Shown: positions 34,295 to 42,672 of the stretch, piece after piece
How positions within the stretch are numbered: the first letter of the stretch is position 1
Layout: every line of letters begins with the position of its first letter
DNA from: Bin87 sp964502995
Lineage (GTDB): Bacteria; Chloroflexota; Dehalococcoidia; Lucifugimonadales; UBA3495
DNA: 64,000 bases
Assembly: GCA_964502995.1 (NCBI GenBank)
Contig: CAZCZB010000001.1
Location: forward strand, 90,177-154,176
Direction of reading: 5' to 3'
Notes under the pieces: generated by a model
Database searches by the model: none
Told to the model about the DNA's origin: nothing
What the model saw: only the letters and a program-made list of their open reading frames with translations
Program-made: the position numbers and the translations under genes

Positions 34295-34912
34295 CTAATC
34301 GCCGTTTCGCATTGCCAGCAAGCGATGCTCCCCCAGATACCGCATCACGATATCCGCGCACTCCGGAGGCGTGCAATGGCTGGTGTCCACCGTCAATTCG
34401 GGGTTCACCGGTCGCTCAAAGGGTGAATCAATCCCGGTGAAATCGCGGATTTCACCGGCGCGAGCCCGGCGGTAGAGCCCTTTGGCATCGCGCTGCTCGC
34501 ACACCTCCAGGGGCGTGTCGATAAAAATTTCGATGAACTTGCCGGGAGGGATCAGACCACGCGCAAAATCGCGTTCCGACTGGAACGGCGAGATGCAGGC
34601 GGCGAGGGTTACGAGCCCGGCGTCGTACATGAGGCTCGCGACTTCGGCCATGCGTCTCACGTTTTCGTGGCGGCCGGCCTCATCGAAGCCAAGGTCGCGG
34701 TTCAACCCATGCCGCAGGTTGTCGCCGTCGAGAACGTACACGAACTGACCGCGGTCGAAGAGGCGCTTGGCCAGGAAATTGGCCAGGGTGGTTTTGCCGG
34801 AACCCGACAATCCGGTCAGCCACAGCACCAACGGTTCCTGGCGTAAAAGGGCCGTCCGGTCGGCGTGGTCGACCACGTAGTCTTGCCAAAATACATTCGT
34901 CGAATTGATCAT
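34295..34912 (-). CDS. cysC: Adenylylsulfate (APS) kinase
   Basis: 205 residues, the normal size of stand-alone CysC. Walker A is GLSGSGKTT (residues 34-42), followed by the family blocks LDGDNLRHGLNRDLGF and the R-x-x-N-x-R-R segment (GRHENVRRMAE), ISPFQSERDFAR and EIFIDTPLEVCEQRDAKGLYRRAR. It phosphorylates adenylylsulfate to PAPS, for sulfate assimilation or for sulfation of polysaccharides and lipids. AAGGGA lies 10 bases before ATG 34912. No ATP sulfurylase or sulfotransferase is adjacent. Confidence 0.92.
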   Translation of the reverse strand: MINSTNVFWQDYVVDHADRTALLRQEPLVLWLTGLSGSGKTTLANFLAKRLFDRGQFVYVLDGDNLRHGLNRDLGFDEAGRHENVRRMAEVASLMYDAGLVTLAACISPFQSERDFARGLIPPGKFIEIFIDTPLEVCEQRDAKGLYRRARAGEIRDFTGIDSPFERPVNPELTVDTSHCTPPECADIVMRYLGEHRLLAMRNGD

Positions 34913-35309
34913 GTTGGTATGTCCCTTGATTCGGATTATTTGGAGCCATGGGGTTGTCAACGAGATTGTCGGCGATGGCGCTTCCTCGATCGCCTGTGCT
35001 GCCGTTCGGAGGGACGCGTTTCGGCCGCAGCAGACCTATCAGTCTGGCAGCGATTTGGTCAGGCGGAAACCGTCATGTCGCCCGAACAGGCAATCGAAGG
35101 TGAAAGCGAGGTTTGAGCGAAGGGGCCGCGCCTAACCGGACGGTAGTGGAGCCGGTGCGCTCCGCGCGCTTGCCCGGAGCGGAAGAAACGATCCCACGAC
35201 GCGTACCCGGATTTTGACGCCGTTTGCGCCAAACATAGATTATCGGGCTAACAACAGGGCGCTTGAACTGCGTACGAGACACCGTTGGCGCCTTGCTTTA
35301 CCTGTCAGT
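34913..35309. other. Intergenic, no supported gene
   Basis: About 400 bases between cysC and the alpha/beta hydrolase gene, both on the minus strand. No promoter boxes, hairpin with T run or protein-like frame were found. Confidence 0.4.
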
Positions 35310-36098
35310 TCAGCCTCCATTCGCCGTCCCACCGTAGCGGGCCATGAATCCCCTGACGGCGTTGAAATACTGCCTGGAACCCACGTACATCAGGTCGTTG
35401 TGGCCTGCGCCGGGTATGATTTCCAGGTGTTTGCGGGAGGTTTGCATCCTGTTGAACATGTCAACTGCATCTGCCAGCGGAGCGGATTCGTCCCATTGTC
35501 CATGAATAACCAGCGCCGGGATACTGATGGAATAGAACTTCGCCTGGTAATCGTCCTCCAGCGCCTGCGCCACTGCCGGGTCCAGGCCCTGGGCAATACG
35601 ACCCAGGTTGGCCCTTCCGCTTTCGATTATCACGCCGTTGATCCGATTACCGGCGGATATGGCAAGCTCGCCTGCCGCGTGGCGTCCCATCGAACGGCCC
35701 ATGACGTAGAGCGGCCCCGTGAAACGCAACTGCCGCATCATGTCCTGCAACCAGTCCAGGGTTTCATGGGCGTCGGACAGGATGGCGTTGAACCCGGGCG
35801 ACCCGGTGGATGCACCGAATCCGCGGTAGTCTGCGACAAAGAAATTTGCGCCGATGTTGTTGTAATGCGGGGCAATTTCGTCATAACGGGCTACGTTCTC
35901 GCCACCGCCGTAGAAAAACAGCACGGTTGGGTTTCCTCTCCCGACCGCAAAGAACCGGCAGGACAGGGTGACGCCATCGGCCACCGCAATACCGTAGTCC
36001 ACTGCCCCGAGTGGCGTTTCGGTCCACCCTCGCAAGGGATGAAACGACAGGGACGACGCCTCAGAATTGTCCAGCACGGAATAATCAACAGCGGTCAT
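35310..36098 (-). CDS. Alpha/beta hydrolase
   Basis: A 262-residue single-domain serine hydrolase. Nucleophile Ser136 sits in GRSMGR, the acid is probably Asp203 (GQWDESAP) and the base His233 (GAGHND). There is no signal peptide, so it acts in the cytoplasm, probably on an ester or thioester. ATG 36098 has a GGGGGG-type ribosome site. No family name can be given from motifs alone. The BAAT/dienelactone-like group and the YqkD/FrsA-like group are possible. Confidence 0.8.
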   Translation of the reverse strand: MTAVDYSVLDNSEASSLSFHPLRGWTETPLGAVDYGIAVADGVTLSCRFFAVGRGNPTVLFFYGGGENVARYDEIAPHYNNIGANFFVADYRGFGASTGSPGFNAILSDAHETLDWLQDMMRQLRFTGPLYVMGRSMGRHAAGELAISAGNRINGVIIESGRANLGRIAQGLDPAVAQALEDDYQAKFYSISIPALVIHGQWDESAPLADAVDMFNRMQTSRKHLEIIPGAGHNDLMYVGSRQYFNAVRGFMARYGGTANGG

Positions 36099-36417
36099 GG
36101 CGTTCCCCCCTGGCGGTATTGAGCCCAATTATACAGGCGCAATTAATTTGGACGGGACAGATGGAGGGATCAATTCGTCAGCGCGGGAATTGAACTTGCC
36201 CAGGCCAGCCTTGTAACGAGCAATTGATTGACGGCCGAGCAATTGACTGACGGCAGAATCGCCAAATTCCGAACTCCAACCGTCCGCCGTTCCTGCGCGC
36301 CCCAGACCATCGCTCTCGCTTGACCGGGCAGTGGTTGGCGGGCCGATCCCAGGGGCGACGTTCCAAGTGATATCCCGAAGCCGCGCGCGCAACCCCCCAC
36401 TCCAGGCAGGGATGATG
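36099..36417. other. Intergenic with a 19-bp tandem duplication
   Basis: GAGCAATTGATTGACGGCC (36218-36236) and GAGCAATTGACTGACGGCA (36237-36255) are adjacent copies with two differences. No gene is supported in the gap. Confidence 0.5.
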
Positions 36418-36493
36418 TGGCGTCCCAGGCAGGATTCGAACCCGCGGCCCGCTGCTTAGAAGGCAGCCGCTCTATCCACTGAGCTACTGGGAC
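36418..36493 (-). tRNA. tRNA-Arg (anticodon TCT)
   Basis: Read on the minus strand: acceptor GTCCCAG pairs with CTGGGAC, D stem GCTC/GAGC, anticodon stem GCTGC/GCAGC around loop CTTCTAA with anticodon TCT, T stem GCGGG/CCTGC around TTCGAAT, discriminator G, and an encoded CCA at 36418-36420. All arms fold with one G-T pair. It decodes AGA and AGG. Confidence 0.95.
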
Positions 36494-36944
36494 GCGCCAC
36501 AATTAGCATAGGTATTTCCCGCCCGGACTGTCAACGGGCCGGACCCCTAACGCGCAACCACTTTGCTCAAACCACCCTGGGATTCACCCGCCAGGGCGCG
36601 GCGCTCATCACCGGACTCGTTCCGCACACCCTCGCGTCGCTCCCTGGCGCCCCCGCGTCTTGGCGTCAAATCCAACTGCGTTGACCCGTCCCAGTGATTC
36701 GCCACGACAAACCGGGTACGCGTGAGTCCGGACCCGCGAATATCCGGCAAACATATCGCCGACTTTCGGCCTAACGAGGTGCAATCAGGGCGGGCTGCAT
36801 GGCCGGCGGTCCGCCTCTGTGGATCGGGCTTCTATTGCGCCAGGAGATACCTTCTGCGACAATTGTTATCGTTCAAATGCCATGCGCCTCATTGTCCCAT
36901 TGTGGCGCATTTTCAATTATTTCCGCCGGAGCAAACGCGAGGCC
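36494..36944. other. Intergenic, no supported gene
   Basis: About 450 bases between the tRNA-Arg gene and the B12-binding subunit gene. A 67-codon frame with TTG start on the minus strand (36547-36750) is Arg/Gly-rich and has no ribosome site, so it is not called. The frame of the B12 gene stays open upstream to 36819, but that part is not like the family. Confidence 0.45.
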
Positions 36945-37355
36945 ATGTCCACATCCGCCAGTCCTCCCATCCGTGTCCTGGTCGCCAAGCCCGGCCTTGA
37001 TGGACACGACCGAGGCGCCAAGGTGATTGCGCGGGCGCTCCGCGATGCCGGGATGGAAGTCATCTACACCGGCATACGGCAAACGCCACAGATGGTCGTG
37101 CAAGCCGCGGCTCAAGAGGACGTTTCCGTTTTGGGGCTCAGCATACTTTCAGGGGCCCACATGGAGTTGATGCCCGAGATCATGCGCTTGCTCCAGGAAC
37201 AGGGTATGGACGACGTGCTGGTCGTGCTGGGCGGAATCGTACCCGAGGTGGACCGCGAACCTCTCACCACCATGGGTGTTTCCGCCGTGTTCGGTCCCGG
37301 AACCTCGACCAACGATATAGTCGATTACATCCGCGGCAACGCGGTTGCCGCTTAG
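36945..37355 (+). CDS. Methylmalonyl-CoA mutase small subunit (B12-binding domain)
   Basis: A 136-residue stand-alone cobalamin-binding domain. The DxHxxG motif is Asp19-Gly-His21-Asp-Arg-Gly24 (KPGLDGHDRG), His21 being the lower cobalt ligand. Later SGAHMELMPEI and GGIVPEVD are typical of the mutase C-terminal domain. It works with the catalytic subunit encoded 13 kb away (50439-52094) in isomerising methylmalonyl-CoA and succinyl-CoA. Start 36945 begins the conserved domain; GAGG is only 2 bases upstream, so an earlier start (for example ATG 36879) cannot be excluded. Confidence 0.88.
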   Translation: MSTSASPPIRVLVAKPGLDGHDRGAKVIARALRDAGMEVIYTGIRQTPQMVVQAAAQEDVSVLGLSILSGAHMELMPEIMRLLQEQGMDDVLVVLGGIVPEVDREPLTTMGVSAVFGPGTSTNDIVDYIRGNAVAA

Positions 37356-37396
37356 CAATACTCAAAAAAAATTCTATAATTTGCCAAACGCGCCGC

Positions 37397-37425
37397 TTGC
37401 GGTAAAATAAGGCCCAACCTATAAT
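37397..37425 (+). promoter_or_regulatory. Sigma70-type promoter of the DUF177-rpmF-fabD run
   Basis: TTGCGG (37397-37402) and an exact TATAAT (37420-37425) are 17 bases apart, with the first gene starting 44 bases after the -10. A second TATAAT at 37375-37380 with TTAGCA at 37352-37357 may be a tandem promoter. The AT-rich patch stands out from its surroundings. Confidence 0.7.
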
Positions 37426-37468
37426 CTGCCCACCAAGTTTTCGTACGCACGCCTGAGGCGGTGTAACG

Positions 37469-37993
37469 ATGAACTATAATGTATCGCAGTTGCTGAAAGA
37501 GCCAACCGGCTCCGACCGGGTGTTTGATATCACCAAAGGAGACCTTTCGGAATCCGGCCACCCCCAGGATAACGCCACGGGAACAGTCCGCATGGTTCGC
37601 ACTCACCAGGGAATCTGGGTGCAAGGCAGCCTGACCATTTTGATGACTCGCGAATGCGGGCGTTGTTTGAAGGATTTCAAAGAATCATTGAATCTTGAAC
37701 TCGATGAGGAATTTTTCCCCGAAATCGATCTGAAAACGGGCCGGCATATTCACGCGCCTGACGATTGGGAAGGCTTCTACATCGGCGCGGATCATATTCT
37801 GGATCTGAGCGAAGCCACACGACAAACCGCCCTGGCCTCACTTCCCCTGAAACCTCTATGTACGCCCGATTGCATCGGAATCTGCGATGTTTGCGGAGCC
37901 GACCGAAACCACGACAAATGCGATTGCTACGCTGATTTCATTGATCCCCGTTGGGCCGCGTTGCGCTCGCTCATTGCCGAATCCAACGACTGA
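37469..37993 (+). CDS. DUF177 / YceD-family protein
   Basis: 174 residues with the family layout: an N-terminal beta region, the Cys pair CGRC (Cys63, Cys66) in TRECGRCL, an acidic middle (DEEFFPEI), and a C-terminal Cys cluster PLCTPDCIGICDVCGADRNH. YceD proteins lie upstream of rpmF in most bacteria and have been linked to 23S rRNA precursor processing. Here too rpmF follows, 60 bases downstream. It leads the core operon behind the promoter at 37397. Confidence 0.88.
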   Translation: MNYNVSQLLKEPTGSDRVFDITKGDLSESGHPQDNATGTVRMVRTHQGIWVQGSLTILMTRECGRCLKDFKESLNLELDEEFFPEIDLKTGRHIHAPDDWEGFYIGADHILDLSEATRQTALASLPLKPLCTPDCIGICDVCGADRNHDKCDCYADFIDPRWAALRSLIAESND

Positions 37994-38053
37994 AACCCAA
38001 ACGCTACCAACAAGCCACAAACCAAACCTTCGCCTTACAAACACGGAATTGAA

Positions 38054-38233
38054 ATGGGTGCACTACCAAACAAGAAACTGACCCGAGCTCGCAAGGGCCG
38101 CCGCTTGTCGTCTCCGGCATATCGTCTCCGGCCGATGAGTCTGGCCCGTTGTCCCCGATGCGGCCAGGCCAAGCGGCCACACGCTGCCTGTCCCGCCTGC
38201 GGCTACTACCGGGGGCGCGCGGTTACCGTCTGA
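38054..38233 (+). CDS. rpmF: 50S ribosomal protein L32, zinc type
   Basis: 59 residues from ATG 38054. The N-terminus MGALPNKKLTRARKGRR and the zinc ribbon Cys33-x2-Cys36...Cys46-x2-Cys49 (CPRCG...CPACG) are typical of L32. It sits between DUF177 and fabD, the widely conserved order. All four Cys residues are present, so it is the zinc-requiring form. Confidence 0.92.
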   Translation: MGALPNKKLTRARKGRRLSSPAYRLRPMSLARCPRCGQAKRPHAACPACGYYRGRAVTV

Positions 38234-38252
38234 GTAACCGGGAGGCAGTCAA

Positions 38253-39203
38253 ATGTCTGATATCGAACGATCCCCAAGCTACTCGTTCATCTTCCCCGGC
38301 CAGGGCGCCCAAAAGGTCGGCATGGGGAAATCGCTCTACGACAACTCCCAGGCGGCCCGCGATGTTTTCCAGGAAGCCGACGACAGCCTTGGCGCCAACC
38401 TGACCCGGCTGATGTTCGAAGGCCCAACCGAGGAATTGCAGGACACCGCGCACGCGCAACCCGCGATCATGGCTGTCAGCATCGCCATCTGGCGCGCGTG
38501 GCAGGAATTTCTGGGCGCCACGGCTCCCCATCCGACCGCGGTCGCCGGGCACAGCCTCGGCGAGTACACGTCGATGGTCGTCGGCGGCGTCATGGACTTC
38601 AGCGACGGTATCCGCCTCGTCCGCGAACGCGGCCGCCTGATGCACGAGGCCTCGGTCGCCCGTCCCGGTTCGATGGCTGCCATCATCGGCCTCGACGAGT
38701 TGACCGTCGCGCAAGTCGCGCAGGACGCGGGGGTCGAGATTGCCAACATCAACTCCGACGACCAGATCGTGATCAGCGGCGACAAGATGGCCCTCGCGCG
38801 CGCCATGGATTTCGCATCGGCGCGGGGGGCCAAGAAGGTCGTGCCACTCGCCGTCAGTGGCGCATTCCACTCCCAATTGATGTCCCTGGCGCAGGAAGGT
38901 CTAACCGACGCCATCGACAATATCGAACTCCGAGATCCCGATTACCCGGTGATAGCAAATTCCACGGGCGCGGCTATCGTGAACGCCGACCAGGCGCGCC
39001 AGGAACTGCTCACCGGACTGTGCAACTGCGTGCTGTGGAGGCACTCGGTCCAGTTCATGGTCGATTCGGGAGTCAACCGGTTCGTCGAGTTCGGACCCGC
39101 CCGCGTCCTCTCCAGCCTGGTCCGGCGCATCGAGCCCGGCGTGGAAGCGATGACTTTGTCCGACCCCGATTCCATCCGCAAGGTCGCCTCGGACACCGAA
39201 TAG
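38253..39203 (+). CDS. fabD: Malonyl-CoA:ACP transacylase
   Basis: A 316-residue FabD. The nucleophile Ser101 lies in GHSLGEY, with FPGQGAQ (residues 14-20) at the N-terminus and the catalytic His in the conserved AFHS block near residue 210. It loads malonate from CoA to acyl carrier protein for fatty acid synthesis, and acpP follows two genes later. GGGAGG precedes ATG 38253. plsX, fabH and fabG, common neighbours in other bacteria, are absent here. Confidence 0.93.
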   Translation: MSDIERSPSYSFIFPGQGAQKVGMGKSLYDNSQAARDVFQEADDSLGANLTRLMFEGPTEELQDTAHAQPAIMAVSIAIWRAWQEFLGATAPHPTAVAGHSLGEYTSMVVGGVMDFSDGIRLVRERGRLMHEASVARPGSMAAIIGLDELTVAQVAQDAGVEIANINSDDQIVISGDKMALARAMDFASARGAKKVVPLAVSGAFHSQLMSLAQEGLTDAIDNIELRDPDYPVIANSTGAAIVNADQARQELLTGLCNCVLWRHSVQFMVDSGVNRFVEFGPARVLSSLVRRIEPGVEAMTLSDPDSIRKVASDTE

Positions 39204-39252
39204 CCCCTGCCGGCGCCGGTTTTGCCAGCGCGGGCAGCAAAGGGCCGGCCGC

Positions 39253-39735
39253 ATGGCTACGCAATCCCGCTCACACAACGTCCCAGCCGGCACCGTTGGA
39301 CGCCAGGCGCGCGCGCTGGCGGTGCAGTCGCTGTACTCGCACGACATTCGCGGCGTTGCCGACAACGACATCATCGAATGGCTGTGCGCCGACGAACCGA
39401 TCCCAGGTTCGGTGCGCCGTAACGCGACGAGCCTGGTTGACGGCATCCTGGAAAACGCCGGGCATCTCGACGAGATCATCCGGGAATATGCTCCGGCCAT
39501 TCCGGTGAACCTCCTAGCCATCGTTGACCGCAACATATTGCGTGTGGCAATCTATGAACTGACCTTTAGGAAACAGGTTCCGGGCAGGGTTATAATAAAC
39601 GAGGCCACCGAACTGGCTTCAGCTTTCGGAAGCGAAAGCAGCGGCAGATTCGTAAATGGCGTCCTGGGTTCCATCTACAACCGCCTGCCTGATGCTGCCA
39701 ATAGCAGCGACTCCCCAAATCAATCCCACGATTGA
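39253..39735 (+). CDS. nusB: Transcription antitermination factor NusB
   Basis: A 160-residue helical protein with NusB signatures: ARALAVQSLYSHDI at the N-terminus and NILRVAIYELTFRKQVPGRVIINEATELASAFGSESSGRFVNGVLG near the C-terminus. It binds boxA RNA with NusE (S10) in rRNA antitermination. It lies between fabD and acpP, 49 bases after fabD, an unusual insertion into a fatty acid cluster. Confidence 0.9.
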   Translation: MATQSRSHNVPAGTVGRQARALAVQSLYSHDIRGVADNDIIEWLCADEPIPGSVRRNATSLVDGILENAGHLDEIIREYAPAIPVNLLAIVDRNILRVAIYELTFRKQVPGRVIINEATELASAFGSESSGRFVNGVLGSIYNRLPDAANSSDSPNQSHD

Positions 39736-39785
39736 CCATTAAACCTTCGAGGCACAACTGTGCCCGCCCACATGGAGATGAACTG

Positions 39786-40046
39786 TTGAGTACCGTCCTT
39801 GAGCGCATCACCGACATCGTCGTCGATAAACTTGGCGTGGATGCTGGCGATGTGACCGAAGAATCGTCGTTCCAGGATGACCTGGGGGCAGATTCCCTTG
39901 ACCTCGTGGAACTGATCATGGCTTTCGAGGAAGAGTTCAGTACCGACGACAACACCATCGAAATTCCCGACGAGGACGCTGGCGAAATTCACACGGTAGC
40001 AGACGCGGTGGGTTACCTGAAAGACAAAGGCGTTCAGGACGAATAG
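39786..40046 (+). CDS. acpP: Acyl carrier protein
   Basis: 86 residues, acidic, with the phosphopantetheine Ser in the DSL motif of GADSLDLVELIMAFEEEF. TTG 39786 is the preferred start: GGAG lies 8 bases upstream and the protein then has the normal ACP length. An upstream TTG at 39732 would overlap nusB and give an atypical basic head. It carries growing fatty acids and is the substrate of FabD upstream. Confidence 0.92.
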   Translation: MSTVLERITDIVVDKLGVDAGDVTEESSFQDDLGADSLDLVELIMAFEEEFSTDDNTIEIPDEDAGEIHTVADAVGYLKDKGVQDE

Positions 40047-40112
40047 CCCACACCGGGGCGCAATCCTGTCACGTCGACGCCGCTGACGCTGCCGACCGGA
40101 GACAGAATTGCC

Positions 40113-40868
40113 ATGGAAACGCTGGAAGGCTTAGCCCAACAGGTCAGAAACTGCACCGACTGCCCTCTCCACACCGGCCGAACCAACGCCGTGCCCGGAG
40201 AGGGCCCTCCCGACGCTGACATATTGTTCATTGGCGAAGGTCCGGGATTCCACGAAGACCGTCAGGGTCGTCCCTTTGTGGGCCCGGCCGGGCAGTTCCT
40301 GGAAGACCTGCTGCAGTCTATTGGAATGACCCGCGATCAGGTGTACATCGCCAACATGGTCAAGTGCCGCCCACCCAACAACCGCGATCCCGTTCCGGAT
40401 GAAATCGCAGCGTGCAGCAAATACCTGGACCGCCAGATTGAGTTGATAGACCCGTTGTTAATCGTCACCCTTGGCAGATTTTCCACCTCGCGATTCATCC
40501 CCGGTCAGGCCATCAGCCGTGTCCGCGGCACCCTCCGGACGGTTGGCAACCGTCGCATCCTGCCGGTGATGCACCCGGCGGCCGGCCTGCGCCGGATGGA
40601 GATGAGGGCCGGCATCGAGGAGGACTTCGCCAAGATACCCGGACTGCTCGACGTCCTTAGAATCCAGGCTGAACCGGCATCAGCCGACGCCGTGCGCGAA
40701 CCTGCCGAACCCTACGAAACCGGGCCCGCCACGCAACCGGAGACGCCATCTCTGTGGGACGCTATGCCAGCGCCCGCCGCCCCAAGCCCCGCAGAAGCCA
40801 CGCCAACCGAACCTACACCCGAAACGAACGACGCCGAGCCGCCACCGGGGCAGCAGCGCCTGTTCTGA
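40113..40868 (+). CDS. Uracil-DNA glycosylase, family 4 (Fe-S type)
   Basis: 251 residues. Four Fe-S cysteines are visible: Cys14 and Cys17 (NCTDCPL), Cys85 (VKCRPPNNR) and Cys101 (AACSKY). Catalytic loops are GEGPGFHEDRQGRPFVG (about residues 41-57) and the HPAA block near residue 151. The C-terminal ~60 residues are a Pro/Ala-rich tail ending QQRLF that resembles a sliding-clamp-binding peptide. It removes uracil from DNA. Codes just before rnj, 11 bases apart. Confidence 0.9.
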   Translation: METLEGLAQQVRNCTDCPLHTGRTNAVPGEGPPDADILFIGEGPGFHEDRQGRPFVGPAGQFLEDLLQSIGMTRDQVYIANMVKCRPPNNRDPVPDEIAACSKYLDRQIELIDPLLIVTLGRFSTSRFIPGQAISRVRGTLRTVGNRRILPVMHPAAGLRRMEMRAGIEEDFAKIPGLLDVLRIQAEPASADAVREPAEPYETGPATQPETPSLWDAMPAPAAPSPAEATPTEPTPETNDAEPPPGQQRLF

Positions 40869-40879
40869 CGTGACCCAAC

Positions 40880-42562
40880 GTGACAACTTTTTCACAGCCT
40901 GCTGAGTACAACACACCGCCTCTGCGCATTCTGCCGCTGGGCGGCTTGGGCGAGATCGGCAAGAACATGATGATCCTCGAATCCGGCGAGGACATAATCG
41001 TCGTCGATTGCGGCATCCAGTTCCCAACTGAGGACATGCCCGGCGTCGACCTGATCATTCCCGACGTATCCTATCTTGCCGCTCGGGCCGATAGAGTTCG
41101 CGCCATCCTGATCACCCACGGGCACGAGGACCACATCGGCGCGCTGCCTCACGTCCTGCCCGACCTCGACGTGCCGGTGTACGCCCCGCGTCTCGCCCAC
41201 GGGCTGATCCAGGTCAAGCTGAACGAGCGCCGGCGCACGCGCGACGCAGTGGTTCATCCCATCGAGCCGGATGAGCCCATGGACTTTGGCGACAATTTCA
41301 CCGCCACCTGGTTCCGCGTCTGCCACAGCATCCCGGATGCCATGGGAATTTGCATCGATACGCCGATGGGCAGGGTAATTCACACGGGCGATTTCAAGAT
41401 TGACCACACGCCGGTGGACGGGAAGACCATCAATCTCCAGGCCCTGGCAGAGTGGGGTTCCGAGGGCGTTCTGCTCCTGATGTCGGACTCCACCTACGCG
41501 GAACTGCCCGGTTACACTCCATCGGAACAGATAATGGCCGGCGCGCTGGACCGAGCGATGGCCAACGCATCGGGCCGCGTGATCATCGCCACCTTTGCAT
41601 CGCTCATCAGCCGCATCCAGCAGGTGGTAACCGCCGCTGAAAAACACGGTAAAAAGGTCGCCTTCGTCGGCCGCAGCATGGTCGCCAACGTGCAGATGGC
41701 CACTGAAATGGGCTATCTGGAAGCCAGGCCCGGCACGATAATCCCCGTGCGCGAGGCCGACAACTGGCCCCTGCACCGTGTCGTCCTCATGACCACGGGG
41801 AGCCAGGGCGAACCCACATCGGCCCTGGTGCGAATCGCCCGTGGTGAGAATCGTGACGTGGAACTGATCGAGGGCGACACGGTCATAATCTCCGCGACGC
41901 CCATTCCCGGAAACGAGCGGGCCGTCAGCCAGACCATCGACAACCTGCTCCGCCAGGGAGCGCACGTCCTGTACGACCGCATCGCCCCGGTACACGTCCA
42001 CGGGCACGCCAGCCAGGAAGAGCTGAAGTTGATGCTGAACCTGACCCGCCCGCGCTACTTCGTTCCGGTACACGGAGAATTCCGCCACCTGCGCTCCCAC
42101 GCTCAACTGGCCTGGGAACTTGGCGCCGCACAGGACGGCATTTTCGTGCTGGAGGACGGCGATATCCTGGAGATCGACGATCTGGGCGCTCACGTCGTCG
42201 ATTCCATCCCGGCAGGTCCGATCTATCTGGATGGCTCGAACGTTATCGAAACCGACAGTTCCGTCCTGCGCGAACGTCGTTCGCTGGCCCGCGACGGAGT
42301 CGTTGTGATCTGCGCCGGGATCAACCAACGAGGCGAACTTTCGTCGCCCGTGCAGGTGGCAGCCAGCGGTTTCGCCGACGAGCAGGACTCCTCCGACACC
42401 TTCCGTCGGCTGGGCGAAACCATCGAGATGGAGGTGGCGACCCTCTTTTTGGACCGCAATTTGGAATCAGCCCAGGGAAAAATCCGGAAAGTCGCCCGCC
42501 AGTTCCTCCGCAGTGAATTCAACAAACGTCCTATGATTATTCCCGTGATATTGAATACATGA
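40880..42562 (+). CDS. rnj: Ribonuclease J
   Basis: A 560-residue beta-CASP metallo-beta-lactamase nuclease. The zinc motif is His80-x-His82-x-Asp84-His85 (THGHEDH), with GGLGEIGKN near the N-terminus and the later VHVHGHAS and VPVHGEFRHL motifs typical of RNase J. It has 5'-3' exo- and endonuclease activity in RNA decay. Start GTG 40880 has a weak ribosome site; it follows the udg stop by 11 bases. A hairpin with T run lies downstream. Confidence 0.92.
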   Translation: MTTFSQPAEYNTPPLRILPLGGLGEIGKNMMILESGEDIIVVDCGIQFPTEDMPGVDLIIPDVSYLAARADRVRAILITHGHEDHIGALPHVLPDLDVPVYAPRLAHGLIQVKLNERRRTRDAVVHPIEPDEPMDFGDNFTATWFRVCHSIPDAMGICIDTPMGRVIHTGDFKIDHTPVDGKTINLQALAEWGSEGVLLLMSDSTYAELPGYTPSEQIMAGALDRAMANASGRVIIATFASLISRIQQVVTAAEKHGKKVAFVGRSMVANVQMATEMGYLEARPGTIIPVREADNWPLHRVVLMTTGSQGEPTSALVRIARGENRDVELIEGDTVIISATPIPGNERAVSQTIDNLLRQGAHVLYDRIAPVHVHGHASQEELKLMLNLTRPRYFVPVHGEFRHLRSHAQLAWELGAAQDGIFVLEDGDILEIDDLGAHVVDSIPAGPIYLDGSNVIETDSSVLRERRSLARDGVVVICAGINQRGELSSPVQVAASGFADEQDSSDTFRRLGETIEMEVATLFLDRNLESAQGKIRKVARQFLRSEFNKRPMIIPVILNT

Positions 42563-42605
42563 CGGCAGCGCGATGACTCCCCGCAGATTTGCTGCGGTGC
42601 AACGT

Positions 42606-42632
42606 CGCTGCTGGCCAGCGGCGTTTTTGTTT
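42606..42632 (+). terminator. Rho-independent terminator after rnj
   Basis: CGCTGCTG and CAGCGGCG form an 8-bp stem with one G-T pair, followed directly by TTTTTGTTT. It lies 43 bases after the rnj stop and before ftsK. ftsK then needs its own promoter or partial read-through. Confidence 0.7.
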
Positions 42633-42672
42633 GCCATCCGGTTGCAGATTCGCCCGCGCAGGAGATGCGGAT

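Noticed and set aside
36547..36750. 67-codon minus-strand frame with TTG start
   Set aside because: Arg/Gly-rich, no ribosome site, no similarity I can recognise.
40892..42328. 478-codon minus-strand frame
   Set aside because: Antisense to RNase J.
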